A stretch of 64,000 nucleotides of DNA from NCBI GenBank assembly GCA_030427145.1, contig JAUHWT010000005.1, positions 186,001 to 250,000 on the forward strand, given 5' to 3'. How positions within the stretch are numbered: position 1 is the first letter of the stretch; each line of letters starts with the position of its first letter. Position numbers and translations under genes: made by a program. The DNA comes from Alphaproteobacteria bacterium (GTDB taxonomy: Bacteria; Pseudomonadota; Alphaproteobacteria; Rhodobacterales; Rhodobacteraceae). The notes under the pieces were generated by a model. The model worked only from the letters and a program-made list of their open reading frames with translations. It did no database searches and was not told the origin of the DNA. Positions 28,736-38,381 of this stretch are shown piece after piece.

Positions 28736-29557
28736 ATGGACTTTTCTGAAATTTCCGATCGCGGACTCGTGCTTGTGGGCTGCGGTAAGATGGGTACGGC
28801 CCTGCTCGATGGATGGCTGAGACAGGGTCTGGAGCCAAATTGCTTTACCGTTATTGACCCCAAGCCGTCCGATCGTCTTAAAAATCTGGCCAAGGATGGT
28901 CTCCAGCTGAACGCCGAGATGCCGCCGAATCCCGTGATCGCGGTTCTGGCGGTGAAACCGCAAATGATGGGCGAGGTTCTTCCACAGCTCTCCGCACTCG
29001 GCGGAGGACAGACCGTGTTCCTGTCAATCGCGGCCGGAACGCCCATTTCGCGGTTCGAGGAAAGCCTTGGCGGAAACTCGCGGATTATTCGGGCCATGCC
29101 CAACACGCCGTCGGCTATTGGCGAGGGAATTACGGCTCTAGTCGGAAACGCCCAGGTTGATCCTGGCGACCTCGTTCTTGCCGACAAACTGATGCAGGCC
29201 GTGGGCAAAACGGTCCGGCTCGAAAATGAGAACCAGATGGACGCGGTAACCGGCGTGTCCGGGTCCGGGCCTGCTTACGTGTTTCTGATGATGGAAGCGA
29301 TGACGAGCGCCGGCGTTGCGCAGGGTCTGCCGGAAGATCTTGCTCTTGAGCTGGCACGTACTACGGTCGCCGGTGCCGGTGCGTTGGCAAACTCGGGTGA
29401 CATAAAACCGGAACAACTTCGCATTAATGTCACCAGTCCGAAAGGAACGACAGAGGCCGCCCTCAAAGTGCTTATGCGTGAGGGCAACGGGCTCACCGAA
29501 CTAATGGAGGAAGCCGTGGCGGCTGCCGCGGACAGGGGGCGGGAACTGGCCAAATAG
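28736..29557 (+). CDS. proC: Pyrroline-5-carboxylate reductase
   Basis: ProC reduces pyrroline-5-carboxylate to proline with NAD(P)H. The 273-residue protein has the Rossmann motif LVGCGKMGTALLDGW (about 12-26), AVKPQMMGEVLP, IIRAMPNTPSAIGEGITAL and the signature GVSGSGPAYVFLMMEAM. Its ribosome site is part of, or next to, the strong hairpin at 28692-28727. It follows ybjN and precedes the phasin gene, which has its own promoter. Confidence 0.96.
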   Translation: MDFSEISDRGLVLVGCGKMGTALLDGWLRQGLEPNCFTVIDPKPSDRLKNLAKDGLQLNAEMPPNPVIAVLAVKPQMMGEVLPQLSALGGGQTVFLSIAAGTPISRFEESLGGNSRIIRAMPNTPSAIGEGITALVGNAQVDPGDLVLADKLMQAVGKTVRLENENQMDAVTGVSGSGPAYVFLMMEAMTSAGVAQGLPEDLALELARTTVAGAGALANSGDIKPEQLRINVTSPKGTTEAALKVLMREGNGLTELMEEAVAAAADRGRELAK

Positions 29558-29570
29558 AAAAAGAAATTTG

Positions 29571-29613
29571 TGCAGTGCAGCATTGAACTCTTGACTTTTT
29601 GTTGCACTGCAAC
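29571..29613 (+). promoter_or_regulatory. Probable PhaR operators at the phasin promoter
   Basis: Two TGC-rich dyads lie here: TGCAGTGCAGCA (29571-29582) and GTTGCA-C-TGCAAC (29601-29613). The second is a perfect palindrome and sits inside the spacer between the -35 and -10 boxes, so a bound protein would block RNA polymerase. Fourteen bases of it recur upstream of maoC. PhaR from the gene at 47641 is the likely ligand; this is inferred from known TGC-rich PhaR sites in relatives. Confidence 0.7.
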
Positions 29614-29620
29614 ATATAGA
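29591..29620 (+). promoter_or_regulatory. phaP promoter
   Basis: TTGACT (29591-29596) and TATAGA (29615-29620) are 18 bases apart, a good sigma-70 match 42 bases before the phasin ATG. Confidence 0.75.
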
Positions 29621-29661
29621 GAGCGGGAAGCAAAACAAACCCACAACCAAGGAGACGTACA

Positions 29662-30147
29662 ATGTTCGACCCGAAAAGCATGTTTGACCCGAAAGCCTTC
29701 TCCTTCGACGCGGAGAAGATGGTGGAATTCTTCAAGCAGAACGACTTCACCAAACAGCTGTCCGAATTCAAAATGCCTGGCGTAGACCCTGAATCCATCA
29801 TGGCCGCCCAGCAGAAGAATATGGATGCGCTGGTTGAAGCCAACAAAGCTGCTGCTGCCGGTTACCAGGACCTCTTCAAAAAGCAGATCGCAATTTTTGA
29901 GGAAACCATGTCCGAGGCACGCAAGCACATGTCCGGCCTCGACAACGCCAAACTCGACCCGGAAACCGCCAAGGCACAGGGCGAGCTTGCAAAGGCAGCT
30001 TTTGAGAAAGCACTCGCCAACATGCAAGAACTGGCTGAGACCGCTCAGAAAGCCAACTCCTCCGCCTACGAGATCGTGTCCGCACGCGTTCAGGAAGGCA
30101 TGAAGGAACTCGGCGATCTGGCAGCGAAAGCCACCACGAAAGCCTGA
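29662..30147 (+). CDS. phaP: Phasin (PHA granule-associated protein)
   Basis: This 161-residue protein is a phasin, the small amphipathic helical protein that coats PHA granules and limits their size. It has a phasin-2-type pattern: a Phe/Lys-rich start (MFDPKSMFDPKAFSFDAEKM), then long Ala/Glu/Lys helices (ESIMAAQQKNMDALVEANKA, IFEETMSEARKHM), no signal peptide and no cysteine. Codon use is biased as in highly expressed genes, with an AAGGAG site. It stands apart from the other pha genes but has probable PhaR operators and its own terminator. Confidence 0.92.
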   Translation: MFDPKSMFDPKAFSFDAEKMVEFFKQNDFTKQLSEFKMPGVDPESIMAAQQKNMDALVEANKAAAAGYQDLFKKQIAIFEETMSEARKHMSGLDNAKLDPETAKAQGELAKAAFEKALANMQELAETAQKANSSAYEIVSARVQEGMKELGDLAAKATTKA

Positions 30148-30180
30148 TACCGGCCTTTTTCGGACAGGCATAATTACGAA

Positions 30181-30218
30181 ACCGCTTGCCCCCATTGGGG
30201 CAGGCGGTTTTTTTTGTG
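30181..30218 (+). terminator. phaP terminator
   Basis: ACCGCtTGCCCC-CATT-GGGGCAgGCGGT followed by eight T residues, 33 bases after the phasin stop. Confidence 0.95.
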
Positions 30219-30242
30219 TCCGAAGATAACAAAGGGCCAGAC

Positions 30243-30581
30243 ATGACTGAAATTACTTTTGACGACTTCATGAAGGTCGACATCCGCGTTGGCAAAATTG
30301 TCCGCGCTGAAGAGTTCCCCGAGGCACGCAAGCCGGCATTCAAACTTTGGGTCGATCTTGGCCCGGAGATCGGTGAGAAAAAATCGTCAGCCCAGATTAC
30401 CAAGCACTACACGCCCGAGGAACTTGAAGGCCGCAGGGTCCTGGCAGTGGTCAATTTCCCGCCGCGCCAAATCGGCCCCATCCGCTCGGAAATCCTCGTG
30501 CTGGGCGTCCCGGATGAGGATGGTGAAGTTGTTCTACTGGCACCGGATCAGGACGTTCCCCTTGGCGGGCGGATGTTCTAA
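30243..30581 (+). CDS. CsaA-like tRNA-binding-domain protein
   Basis: This 112-residue protein consists of one EMAP/Arc1p-type tRNA-binding OB-fold, as in CsaA and YgjH. Markers are FMKVDIRVGKIVRAEEFPEA, QITKHYTPEELEGRRVLAVV and the end LLAPDQDVPLGGRMF. CsaA has been proposed as a secretion-related chaperone in Bacillus; tRNA binding is another documented activity, and the role here is open. It lies between the phaP terminator and pepF, probably with its own promoter. Confidence 0.9.
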   Translation: MTEITFDDFMKVDIRVGKIVRAEEFPEARKPAFKLWVDLGPEIGEKKSSAQITKHYTPEELEGRRVLAVVNFPPRQIGPIRSEILVLGVPDEDGEVVLLAPDQDVPLGGRMF

Positions 30582-30697
30582 TCAGCATTCGCCCTCTTGA
30601 GTTGACGCAGGATTGCTTTACCTGATCAGGACAAACGAGTTTCCGGACCGCGTGACAGGCTTTCATGTGAACCGGACAAACATTCAGAAGGATTCCC

Positions 30698-32512
30698 ATG
30701 TCCCACCCACTTCATGACGCGCGCGACCCGGCTTCGGGAAACGAATTCGGAAACCTCCCGGAATGGGATTTGACAGATCTCTACGCCGGGCCGGACGCGC
30801 CGGAACTGACGCGGGACCTGGACTGGCTGAAATCGGAATGTGCGGCCTTCGCGGGTGAATATGAGGGAAAGCTGGCCGACCTGGACGCGGCTGGCCTGCT
30901 GAAATGCATTCAACGGTATGAGCGCATTCAGTCGGTTTCGGGCCGGATCATGTCCTATGCCGGGCTGAGATACTATCAAAACACCACGGATGCGGAGCTC
31001 GGCAAGTTTCTGGGAGACCGTCAGGCGCAGCTGACGGAGTTTTCCACACCGCTGGTTTTTTTCAGCCTCGAGATGAACCGGGTGGATGACGCCCGACTGG
31101 ATGCCCTGCTCAACGAAAACGAGGAACTGGCGCGGTATCGTCCGGTGCTTGAGCGTCTGCGGGCCATGAAGCCGTATCAGCTGTCGGATGAACTTGAGAA
31201 GTTCCTGCATGACCAGTCGGTGGTCGGTGCCGCTGCGTGGAACCGCCTGTTTGATGAAACAATGGCCGGGCTCGAATTCGAGGTCGACGGCGAAATGCTG
31301 CCGCTTGAAGCGACTCTGAACCTGCTGTCGGAGCAGGACAGATCGAAACGTCAGGCGGGCGCGGAAGCCCTGGTGGCGGTCTTCCGCAAAAACCTGCCAC
31401 TGTTCACGCGGATCACAAACACTCTGGCTCAGGAGAAGGCCATTGAGGACCGGTGGCGCAAGCTGCCAACACCACAGGCGTCGCGCCACCTTGCGAACCA
31501 TGTTGAGCCGGAAGTGGTTGAAGCCCTGCGCAATGCCGTGGTGAAGGCCTATCCCCGCCTGTCTCACCGGTACTACGCGTTGAAGGCAAAATGGCTTGGC
31601 CTCGAGAAAATGGAGGTCTGGGACCGCAACGCGCCGCTCCCCCAGAAGGACGACAAGAAAATCGGCTGGGACGAGGCGCGGAAGACTGTAATTGATGCGT
31701 ATGCCGGGTTTGATCCGAAAATGGCGGAAATCGCACAGCAGTTCTTTGAGAAGGGCTGGATTGACGCGCCGGTTAAGCCGGGCAAGGCACCTGGCGCGTT
31801 TGCGCACCCGACGGTTACGGATGTACACCCCTATGTTCTCCTGAACTACCTCGGCAAGCAGAGGGACGTAATGACCCTCGCCCATGAGCTTGGACACGGC
31901 GTGCATCAGGTTCTCGCGGCGGATCAGGGCGAGTTGCTGTCGTCAACGCCTCTGACGCTGGCCGAAACCGCGTCAGTGTTTGGCGAGATGCTGACGTTTC
32001 AGAAACTGCTTGATGCCGCGCCGGATCAGGCTGCGCGGAAAATCCTTCTGGCCGGCAAGGTCGAGGACATGATCAACACGGTCGTACGGCAGATCGCTTT
32101 CTATGACTTTGAATGCAAGCTGCACGCGGCCCGTGCGAATGGTGAGTTGACGCCTGATGACATAAACGCGCTGTGGATGTCGGTGCAGGCCGAGAGCCTT
32201 GGGCCGGTGTTCAACTTCATGGACGGCTATGAGACCTTCTGGTCCTACATCCCTCATTTCATCCATTCGCCGTTCTACGTGTATGCCTATGCCTTCGGTG
32301 ATGGTCTCGTGAATGCGCTTTATGCGGTCTACCGAGAGGGCGACGCGGACTTTACGGACAAGTATTTTGAGATGCTGCGCGCTGGCGGCTCGAAACATCA
32401 CAGGGAACTGCTGGCACCGTTCGGTCTTGATGCCAGCGATCCAAAGTTCTGGGACAAGGGACTTTCACTGATCAGTTCGATGATCGACGAACTGGAAGCG
32501 ATGGAAAGCTGA
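30698..32512 (+). CDS. M3 family oligoendopeptidase F
   Basis: This 604-residue zinc peptidase is of the PepF type, a cytosolic enzyme that cuts short peptides. The zinc motif HELGH is near residue 396 (TLAHELGHGVHQV) and the third ligand Glu is in TLAETASVFGEML about 27 residues later. The N-terminal helical region and the C-terminal YAYAFGDGLVNALY complete the family pattern. The ATG at 30698 follows GAAGGA. It converges with the glycosyltransferase gene over a shared hairpin. Confidence 0.93.
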   Translation: MSHPLHDARDPASGNEFGNLPEWDLTDLYAGPDAPELTRDLDWLKSECAAFAGEYEGKLADLDAAGLLKCIQRYERIQSVSGRIMSYAGLRYYQNTTDAELGKFLGDRQAQLTEFSTPLVFFSLEMNRVDDARLDALLNENEELARYRPVLERLRAMKPYQLSDELEKFLHDQSVVGAAAWNRLFDETMAGLEFEVDGEMLPLEATLNLLSEQDRSKRQAGAEALVAVFRKNLPLFTRITNTLAQEKAIEDRWRKLPTPQASRHLANHVEPEVVEALRNAVVKAYPRLSHRYYALKAKWLGLEKMEVWDRNAPLPQKDDKKIGWDEARKTVIDAYAGFDPKMAEIAQQFFEKGWIDAPVKPGKAPGAFAHPTVTDVHPYVLLNYLGKQRDVMTLAHELGHGVHQVLAADQGELLSSTPLTLAETASVFGEMLTFQKLLDAAPDQAARKILLAGKVEDMINTVVRQIAFYDFECKLHAARANGELTPDDINALWMSVQAESLGPVFNFMDGYETFWSYIPHFIHSPFYVYAYAFGDGLVNALYAVYREGDADFTDKYFEMLRAGGSKHHRELLAPFGLDASDPKFWDKGLSLISSMIDELEAMES

Positions 32513-32519
32513 GTTTCCA

Positions 32520-32551
32520 GGCGGATCCCAGTTTCAGACCTGGGGTCCGCC
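32520..32551. terminator. Hairpin between pepF and the glycosyltransferase
   Basis: GGCGGATCCCAG and CTGGGGTCCGCC form a 12-bp stem with one G-T pair and an 8-base loop. It starts just after the pepF stop and runs into the last codons of the convergent glycosyltransferase gene. There is no T run; termination is inferred from position. Confidence 0.5.
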
Positions 32552-33754
32552 AGCCATATCAGAGATCAGCCCAATGAGCTTTTTGCGGCAGTCGGTCAGG
32601 GCGTAGCGGTCGAGTACGGTCTGACGGGCGTTGGCGCGCATATCCGCCGTCCCTTTTCCCCGGTCCAGCACATCCGCGAGCGTATTGGCGAGATTGACCG
32701 GATCAAAGAAGTCTACGAGCACCCCGTTGACGCCGTCTTTCACAACCTCCTGAACTGGCGCGGTTGCCGAACCGACGAGAGCCACACCGGACGCCATTGC
32801 CTCCAGCATCGACCAGGACAGGACGAAGGGATAAGTCAGGTACGTGTGGGCGGCTGAAACCTGGAGGACGCGCAGGTAGTCCGAGTATGCGACCCGTCCC
32901 AGGAAGTGAACCCGTTCGAGAGGAGGCTTAACCTCCTCAATCAGTATTTCGCGATAAGTCTTGCCGTCAGGCGGCGTGCGTCCGTAGCTGACGTCATTAC
33001 CGCCAACCACTACGACACGCGCATCCGGCCGACGCTCGAACAGGTGCGGCAGACAGCGAACGAAGGTATGGAACCCGCGGTAGGGTTCGAGATTACGGGC
33101 GACATATGTCACCACGGGGTCGCCGGGGCGAAGTGTGACGCCACTCTGGAGTTTGATCTCCGCGTCCGGGTTGGGTTTCGCCAGGTCGCAGTCAATCCCG
33201 TCATGGATCACTGAAATCTTCGAATGGTATTCGGTCGGGAACTGTTTCTTCTGCCATTCAGTCGGGGAATAGCCGTGATCCGCGGCCTCAAGCGACAGGA
33301 GGTGATAGGCGTTTCGGGTGCGGGTCTGACATTCAGAGTTCAGATCTGACGGGTATTCCGGATCAAACCCGACGTCAGCCCCCTGCCCATGATAGTAGAA
33401 CTCGCAGAACGACAGAAGCGGGACATCAGGGAACACATCCTTGAGATAGAGGCCTTCGCCCCAACCCGGATGGGAGACCATAACATCGGGGCGAAAGCCC
33501 GAGTTTTTTAAATCAAGTGCCTTGCCGGCAGCCCCTTGCCCGTTAATCACGGCCGTTTCCGTACTGCGCAGGTAGTGATGTATGCCCTCCGTCGCGCCCC
33601 GGTGGGGTTTGTATTCGACCTTTCGCACCCCCTTCATAGTGGGACGGTCCGGTTGGGTGATAAAAACAACCTGATTTTTGGGGTCAGCCGCCAGCGTTTT
33701 GGCCACGTGCCTGAATTGTGCAGGAAAATTCTGATGTACAAACAGGATGTTCAA
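32534..33754 (-). CDS. Family 4-type glycosyltransferase
   Basis: This 406-residue protein is a GT-B fold glycosyltransferase of the GT4 type. The N-terminal [19 protein letters not shown] is typical of a bacterial subgroup that builds surface polysaccharide, the middle has [20 protein letters not shown], and the nucleotide-sugar site [20 protein letters not shown] carries the E-x7-E motif. Acceptor and sugar are unknown. No other polysaccharide genes lie beside it. It is divergent from kbl and converges with pepF. Confidence 0.9.
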   Translation of the reverse strand: MNILFVHQNFPAQFRHVAKTLAADPKNQVVFITQPDRPTMKGVRKVEYKPHRGATEGIHHYLRSTETAVINGQGAAGKALDLKNSGFRPDVMVSHPGWGEGLYLKDVFPDVPLLSFCEFYYHGQGADVGFDPEYPSDLNSECQTRTRNAYHLLSLEAADHGYSPTEWQKKQFPTEYHSKISVIHDGIDCDLAKPNPDAEIKLQSGVTLRPGDPVVTYVARNLEPYRGFHTFVRCLPHLFERRPDARVVVVGGNDVSYGRTPPDGKTYREILIEEVKPPLERVHFLGRVAYSDYLRVLQVSAAHTYLTYPFVLSWSMLEAMASGVALVGSATAPVQEVVKDGVNGVLVDFFDPVNLANTLADVLDRGKGTADMRANARQTVLDRYALTDCRKKLIGLISDMAGGPQV

Positions 33755-33943
33755 AAAAACCGCTCCCTTTCAGCCAAATATCGGGAGATTGCGCGGGTGG
33801 CGGGCGTCAGATCAACCCTAAATATCGGCATCGCCCTTTCCACCTTGATGTTACCCTGTATTCTCGTGACAGAAGGTGCCGGTTTCCGATATCGCGGATG
33901 TGCGGCAGTTCGCGGCAATCGGCAACTGCGAAGGAGTTGTTTC

Positions 33944-35152
33944 ATGAACGAAAAGTTCCTCGGTCACGTCAACGACATACTGGACGGGCTGGAAGATGAC
34001 GGTCTCTACAAGCACGAACGTATGATCACCTCGCCGCAGGCCGGACGGATTTCCGTCACGACCGATGATCAGACACATGATCGGGTGGTCAACCTCTGTG
34101 CGAACAACTACCTCGGTCTTGCCAATGATCCCCGACTGGCCGAAGCCGCGAAAGCCGGGCTCGACAGCAACGGATATGGCATGGCGTCGGTTCGCTTCAT
34201 TTGCGGGACACAGGACCTTCACCGGGGACTGGAACAACGATTGGCGCGGTTCCTGGGCAAGGATGACGCCATTTTGTTTGCGGCATGTTTTGATGCAAAT
34301 GGGGGATTGTTTGAGCCCTTGCTGGGACCGGAGGACGCGATTGTCTCCGATGCGCTCAACCACGCATCAATCATCGACGGAATCAGGCTCTGCAAAGCCC
34401 GGCGCTATCGGTACGCGAACAACGACATGGCCGACCTTGAGGCCCGCCTGATCCAGGCCAGGGAGGATGACGCGCGGTTTATCATGATCGCAACGGATGG
34501 CGTGTTCTCGATGGACGGGTATCTGGCGAACCTGCCGGGCATTGTGGAACTGGCGGATAAATATGACGCGATGGTGATGGTCGATGACTGCCACGCCACG
34601 GGCTTTATGGGTCCGCAGGGACGGGGCACCCACGCCCATCACGGGGTTGCGGACGGTGTGGATATTTTGACCGGCACCCTTGGCAAAGCCCTCGGCGGCG
34701 GCATCGGGGGATATACGGCGGGTCCACAGGCGGTGATTGACCTGCTGCGGCAGCGGGCACGGCCCTATCTTTTTTCAAATTCAATTCCACCTTCAATAGC
34801 TACCGCTTCTCTGGCCGCGCTGGATATTGTTGAAAACGGCGACGACCTTCGAGAACAGCTGTTTTCGAACACGGAGTACTGGCGCCACGGCTTGACAGAG
34901 CTTGGTTTTGAACTGCTGCCGGGGGAACATCCGATTGTTCCGATCATGTTGGGCGATGCCCGGCTGTCACAGGATATGGCAGCAGAGCTTTTTAAGCTCG
35001 ACGTGTTTGTAGCGGGGTTCTTTTTCCCTGTGGTCCCCAAGGGCAAAGCGCGCATTAGGACGCAGATGAATTCCGCCCTGACGCGTGAGGACCTCGATTT
35101 TGCACTTGATGCTTTTGGGCGGGCCGGACGGACAACGGGAGTGCTCAAATGA
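33944..35152 (+). CDS. kbl: Glycine C-acetyltransferase (2-amino-3-ketobutyrate CoA ligase)
   Basis: Kbl cleaves 2-amino-3-oxobutyrate with CoA to glycine and acetyl-CoA, following Tdh in threonine breakdown. The 402-residue PLP enzyme has [12 protein letters not shown], the D-D-C-H motif [17 protein letters not shown] and the PLP Lys in [15 protein letters not shown] (about K248). The ATG at 33944 follows GAAGGAG; the frame is open far upstream but there overlaps the glycosyltransferase gene. It overlaps tdh by ATGA, so the two form an operon. Confidence 0.96.
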   Translation: MNEKFLGHVNDILDGLEDDGLYKHERMITSPQAGRISVTTDDQTHDRVVNLCANNYLGLANDPRLAEAAKAGLDSNGYGMASVRFICGTQDLHRGLEQRLARFLGKDDAILFAACFDANGGLFEPLLGPEDAIVSDALNHASIIDGIRLCKARRYRYANNDMADLEARLIQAREDDARFIMIATDGVFSMDGYLANLPGIVELADKYDAMVMVDDCHATGFMGPQGRGTHAHHGVADGVDILTGTLGKALGGGIGGYTAGPQAVIDLLRQRARPYLFSNSIPPSIATASLAALDIVENGDDLREQLFSNTEYWRHGLTELGFELLPGEHPIVPIMLGDARLSQDMAAELFKLDVFVAGFFFPVVPKGKARIRTQMNSALTREDLDFALDAFGRAGRTTGVLK

Positions 35153-36186
35153 CCAACGGCATGAAGGCGCTCGTTAAGGCCAAAGCGGAACCCGGCCTTT
35201 GGATGGAGCATCGCGATGTGCCGGAACCTGGCCCGGATGACGTTCTGATCCGCATAAACAAAACCGGGATCTGCGGCACCGATATTCACATCTGGAACTG
35301 GGATGAATGGGCGCAAAAGACCGTGCCCGTTCCGCTAGTGACCGGGCACGAGTTCGCCGGTGAAATCGTGGAGGTCGGACGTAACGTTGCGGATCTGGAA
35401 ATCGGTCAGCGCTGCTCCGGAGAGGGTCATTTGATCGGAAAGACCTCGCGGCAGTCGCGGGCTGGCCGGTTTCATCTGGACCCGGATACTCGCGGCATTG
35501 GCGTGAATGAACCCGGCGCATTCGCGGAATTCCTGCGGCTTCCGGCATTCAATGTCGTACTGCTGCCGGATTCGATTGACGACGAGATTGGCGCCATTCT
35601 TGATCCCTTGGGGAATGCCGTTCACACCGCGCTCAGTTTTGATCTGATCGGCGAAGATGTGCTTGTCACCGGAGCAGGGCCAATCGGGATTATGGCGGCG
35701 GCCGTTGCGCGCCACGTGGGTGCCCGACACGTCGTCATAACGGACGTGAACCCGGACAGGCTGGCTCTCGCCGGTCGGGTGGCGGATGTGGTCCCCGTCA
35801 ATGTGGCGGAGCGGGACCTTGACGAGGTCAATGGAGAACTGGGCCTGAAGGAAGGGTTCGACGTCGGGCTTGAGATGTCGGGCAACCAGAGGGCGCTCGA
35901 TCAGATGGTCGAGGCGCTGGTGATGGGAGGGCGTATCGCCCTGCTTGGAATACCACCCGGAAAATCTCCTGTGGACTGGTCGCGGATCGTGTTCAAGGCC
36001 ATCACCATCAAGGGTGTTTACGGTCGGGAGATTTTCGAGACCTGGTACAAGATGATTGCCATGCTGGAAAACGGCCTCGACGTTTGCAATGTAATCACCC
36101 ACCGCTTTGACGTGGATGATTTTGAGCAGGGTTTTGAGACCATGCGGAGCGGTCAGAGTGGCAAGGTGGTTTTAAGCTGGAGATAG
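35149..36186 (+). CDS. tdh: L-threonine 3-dehydrogenase lacking structural zinc ligands
   Basis: Tdh oxidises L-threonine to 2-amino-3-oxobutyrate with NAD+. The 345-residue medium-chain dehydrogenase keeps the catalytic zinc residues C42 (GICGTD), H67 and E68 (GHEFAG), and the NAD motif [20 protein letters not shown]. The structural zinc lobe is altered: where E. coli Tdh has Cys 93, 96, 99 and 107, this protein has G97, S100, S103 and D111 (the segment [18 protein letters not shown]). The rest aligns without gaps. It is coupled to kbl, so threonine catabolism remains the likely role. Confidence 0.95.
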   Translation: MTNGMKALVKAKAEPGLWMEHRDVPEPGPDDVLIRINKTGICGTDIHIWNWDEWAQKTVPVPLVTGHEFAGEIVEVGRNVADLEIGQRCSGEGHLIGKTSRQSRAGRFHLDPDTRGIGVNEPGAFAEFLRLPAFNVVLLPDSIDDEIGAILDPLGNAVHTALSFDLIGEDVLVTGAGPIGIMAAAVARHVGARHVVITDVNPDRLALAGRVADVVPVNVAERDLDEVNGELGLKEGFDVGLEMSGNQRALDQMVEALVMGGRIALLGIPPGKSPVDWSRIVFKAITIKGVYGREIFETWYKMIAMLENGLDVCNVITHRFDVDDFEQGFETMRSGQSGKVVLSWR

Positions 36187-36193
36187 GTGCCTG

Positions 36194-37003
36194 CTATTTT
36201 CCAGTTATCAGATGCCACGCCCTATCGATATCCGCGATCCTGAATTGATGAGTGCCCTCAAACAGGCAGAGTTCGAGGAAATGTCCGTCTGGTGACGTTC
36301 GACGCTCACAATCCAGCTCGTCATCCGAAAAGTACAAACCGGGACCGTAGCCACCGCTGTCGGCCATCATGGACACGGCCTCGTTCACATCGCCCTGATA
36401 TGTATCCGCAATTTTGCGACCGATGATGGGCACCACCGTGTCGGAGGTGCCATGGTAGTGGACGAGGCTCACCGGGGCACCGGCGCATTGCCCGGGGATC
36501 GGATCCCAAAAGGTTCCGGAAAGCGGGATAAAGCCGGAGAATGCACTGTCCGTCTCACAGGCGAGGTTCCATGTCAGCATTCCACCAGCGGAAAAACCGG
36601 CCATGACGAGTTCGTCCTCATTGAGCTGGAAACGCGTAGAGAGGTCGGAAATCACGTCATCTACGTAGGCCGGTTCATCAGTATCCGCCTTGTTTTCAGC
36701 CCCCGGTGAGCCGGGCAGAGCCCAATCATCAGCCGCCGACTGAAGCGCCACAACAGCGACGCCGAGACGCTTCCCGAGATCAATCAGATTTTGATTGCGC
36801 ATGACATCTGCAGCCGTTCCGCGGTAGCCATGAGCAAAAATGAGGGCGCCCGTAGGGCTTTCCGTATCATGACCTTCGGGCAGCGCCATCCGGTAGGTTC
36901 GGTCGCCAACCACGCAATCGGTTTCGACACCGCAGGCGGAAGCATGTGTCGCCAGGCCCGATGAGATCGCGGCCAGCAGGAACAAAGCAGTCAGTCGATC
37001 CAT
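36194..37003 (-). CDS. Secreted PHB-depolymerase-like esterase (LpqC family)
   Basis: This 269-residue alpha/beta hydrolase resembles the LpqC/esterase-PHB depolymerase family. A signal peptide is clear (residues 1-23, cut near ASA-C). The nucleophile is the Ser of GFSAGG, the oxyanion region is FAHGYRGTA, and an Asp (GTSDTVVP) and His (EGTHQFR) complete the triad. Several cysteines suit a periplasmic or exported protein. Relatives include PHB depolymerases and feruloyl esterases; the substrate is not fixed. It is convergent with tdh and downstream of cysK on the same strand. Confidence 0.85.
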   Translation of the reverse strand: MDRLTALFLLAAISSGLATHASACGVETDCVVGDRTYRMALPEGHDTESPTGALIFAHGYRGTAADVMRNQNLIDLGKRLGVAVVALQSAADDWALPGSPGAENKADTDEPAYVDDVISDLSTRFQLNEDELVMAGFSAGGMLTWNLACETDSAFSGFIPLSGTFWDPIPGQCAGAPVSLVHYHGTSDTVVPIIGRKIADTYQGDVNEAVSMMADSGGYGPGLYFSDDELDCERRTSPDGHFLELCLFEGTHQFRIADIDRAWHLITGK

Positions 37004-37018
37004 TGGAGTTGCCGACCC

Positions 37019-38113
37019 CTAACCCATTTGAAAACCGGGAGTGGATTTGGAAATGGCCGTTTCCTCCTCATTCATCTCCGCGCCAAAAGGCTCAAAGAGT
37101 GGAGTTGAGAGGTAACGTTCGCCCGTATCCGGCAGCATTGCCAAAATCACGGAACCGGGTTCAGCCTGTTCCGCAAGCTGCATCGCAATCGCGAATGTCG
37201 ACCCTCCCGAGATGCCGGTGAAGATGCCTTCCTTCGCCGCGAGCTGCTGCGCCCATTTGATGCCTTCGGCTCCGGCTACGGGGATCAGCTCATCGTAATA
37301 GTCGCCGTCGATGGCCTCCTGAAGAACCGACGGAATAAAATCCGGAGTCCAGCCCTGAATGGGGTGTGGCTCAAAGGCCGGGTGACTGGCGGACGGGCCG
37401 TTGTCTGCCCCCCGCTCCTGCGGTGTTCCCGACCCAACAAGCTGGGCATTCGCGGGCTCAGACAGAATGATTTTCGTATCAGGTCTTGCCGAGCGAAGGA
37501 CACGACCGAGGCCCGAGACCGTTCCTCCGGTGCCATAACCGGTCACGATCATATCAAGCCTGCTGCCCTCAAAGTCCGCAACGACCTCCCGGGCCGTGGT
37601 GTTCTCATGAATGTCGGCGTTCGCGTCCGTCTCAAACTGGCGCGCCAGAAACCAGCCATTTTGTTCGGCAAGTTCCTTTGCTTTCTGGTACATGCCAAAG
37701 CCCTTTTCAGCACGGGGCGTCAGAACAACTTTGGCACCCAGATAGCGCATGACCTGTCGGCGCTCCACGGAGAAGCTGTCGGCCATCGTAACCACCAGCG
37801 GATAGCCCTTGGCGGCGCAGGCCATTGCAAGGCCCACACCGGTGTTGCCGCTTGTGGCCTCAACGACCGTCTGCCCTGGTTTGAGGGTGCCATCACGTTC
37901 AGCCGCTTCCAGAATATTAATGGCCAGACGATCCTTCACCGACGACGCCGGATTGAAGAACTCGGCCTTGACGTAAATAGTAACGTTGTCCGGTGCGAGG
38001 CGGTTGATCCGGATGCATGGCGTGTTGCCCATGGTGTCGAGAATGCTGTCGTAAAGTTTTCCGCGACCTTCAGTCCGGCGAATTTCTCCACCGTTTCCGC
38101 TGCTTGTCCCCAT
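37019..38113 (-). CDS. cysK: Cysteine synthase A
   Basis: CysK makes cysteine from O-acetylserine and sulfide. The 364-residue PLP enzyme has the PLP Lys at 60 (NPASSVKDRLA), the substrate loop EATSGNTGVGLAMA, the phosphate loop TGYGTGGTVSGLG, and GISGGSTFAIAM. It is longer than usual at both ends: about 17 extra N-terminal residues and a C-terminal tail ending in KSTPGFQMG. The only supported start is the ATG at 38113, preceded by GAGGGA. Upstream (38114-38381) there is no gene I can support. Confidence 0.94.
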   Translation of the reverse strand: MGTSSGNGGEIRRTEGRGKLYDSILDTMGNTPCIRINRLAPDNVTIYVKAEFFNPASSVKDRLAINILEAAERDGTLKPGQTVVEATSGNTGVGLAMACAAKGYPLVVTMADSFSVERRQVMRYLGAKVVLTPRAEKGFGMYQKAKELAEQNGWFLARQFETDANADIHENTTAREVVADFEGSRLDMIVTGYGTGGTVSGLGRVLRSARPDTKIILSEPANAQLVGSGTPQERGADNGPSASHPAFEPHPIQGWTPDFIPSVLQEAIDGDYYDELIPVAGAEGIKWAQQLAAKEGIFTGISGGSTFAIAMQLAEQAEPGSVILAMLPDTGERYLSTPLFEPFGAEMNEEETAISKSTPGFQMG

Positions 38114-38381
38114 GTCTCAGTCCCTCCCGCATTATGTTCCGTTGCGATCACGCAGCGCCCGAAAAAATGCGGGTATCTACTGCGCCATGTGACAGTGCGA
38201 CAGGACTGGCGGTGCATGTCAACATGACAATGGACACGGAAACGCGAGCCGCGGTGGTATATCCAGAAGTCCCCCGAAAAAACGACACCCTGGCCCGGGC
38301 GCGCAAGCGTCTCCGGACCAGGGGCTCCAGTCGTACCTCGATAAATTCAGTTTGTGTGGAACTGCCGTTGGGGCAGAGCGT

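Noticed and set aside
30626-31906. A 426-codon open frame on the minus strand
   Set aside because: It lies opposite pepF, which has a full zinc motif; the antisense product is a shadow.
38114-38381. Possible gene between cysK and the L,D-transpeptidase (open frame on the plus strand to 38442)
   Set aside because: The frame runs into the transpeptidase gene antisense, has no good start site and its translation is Arg/Ser/Thr-rich without features.
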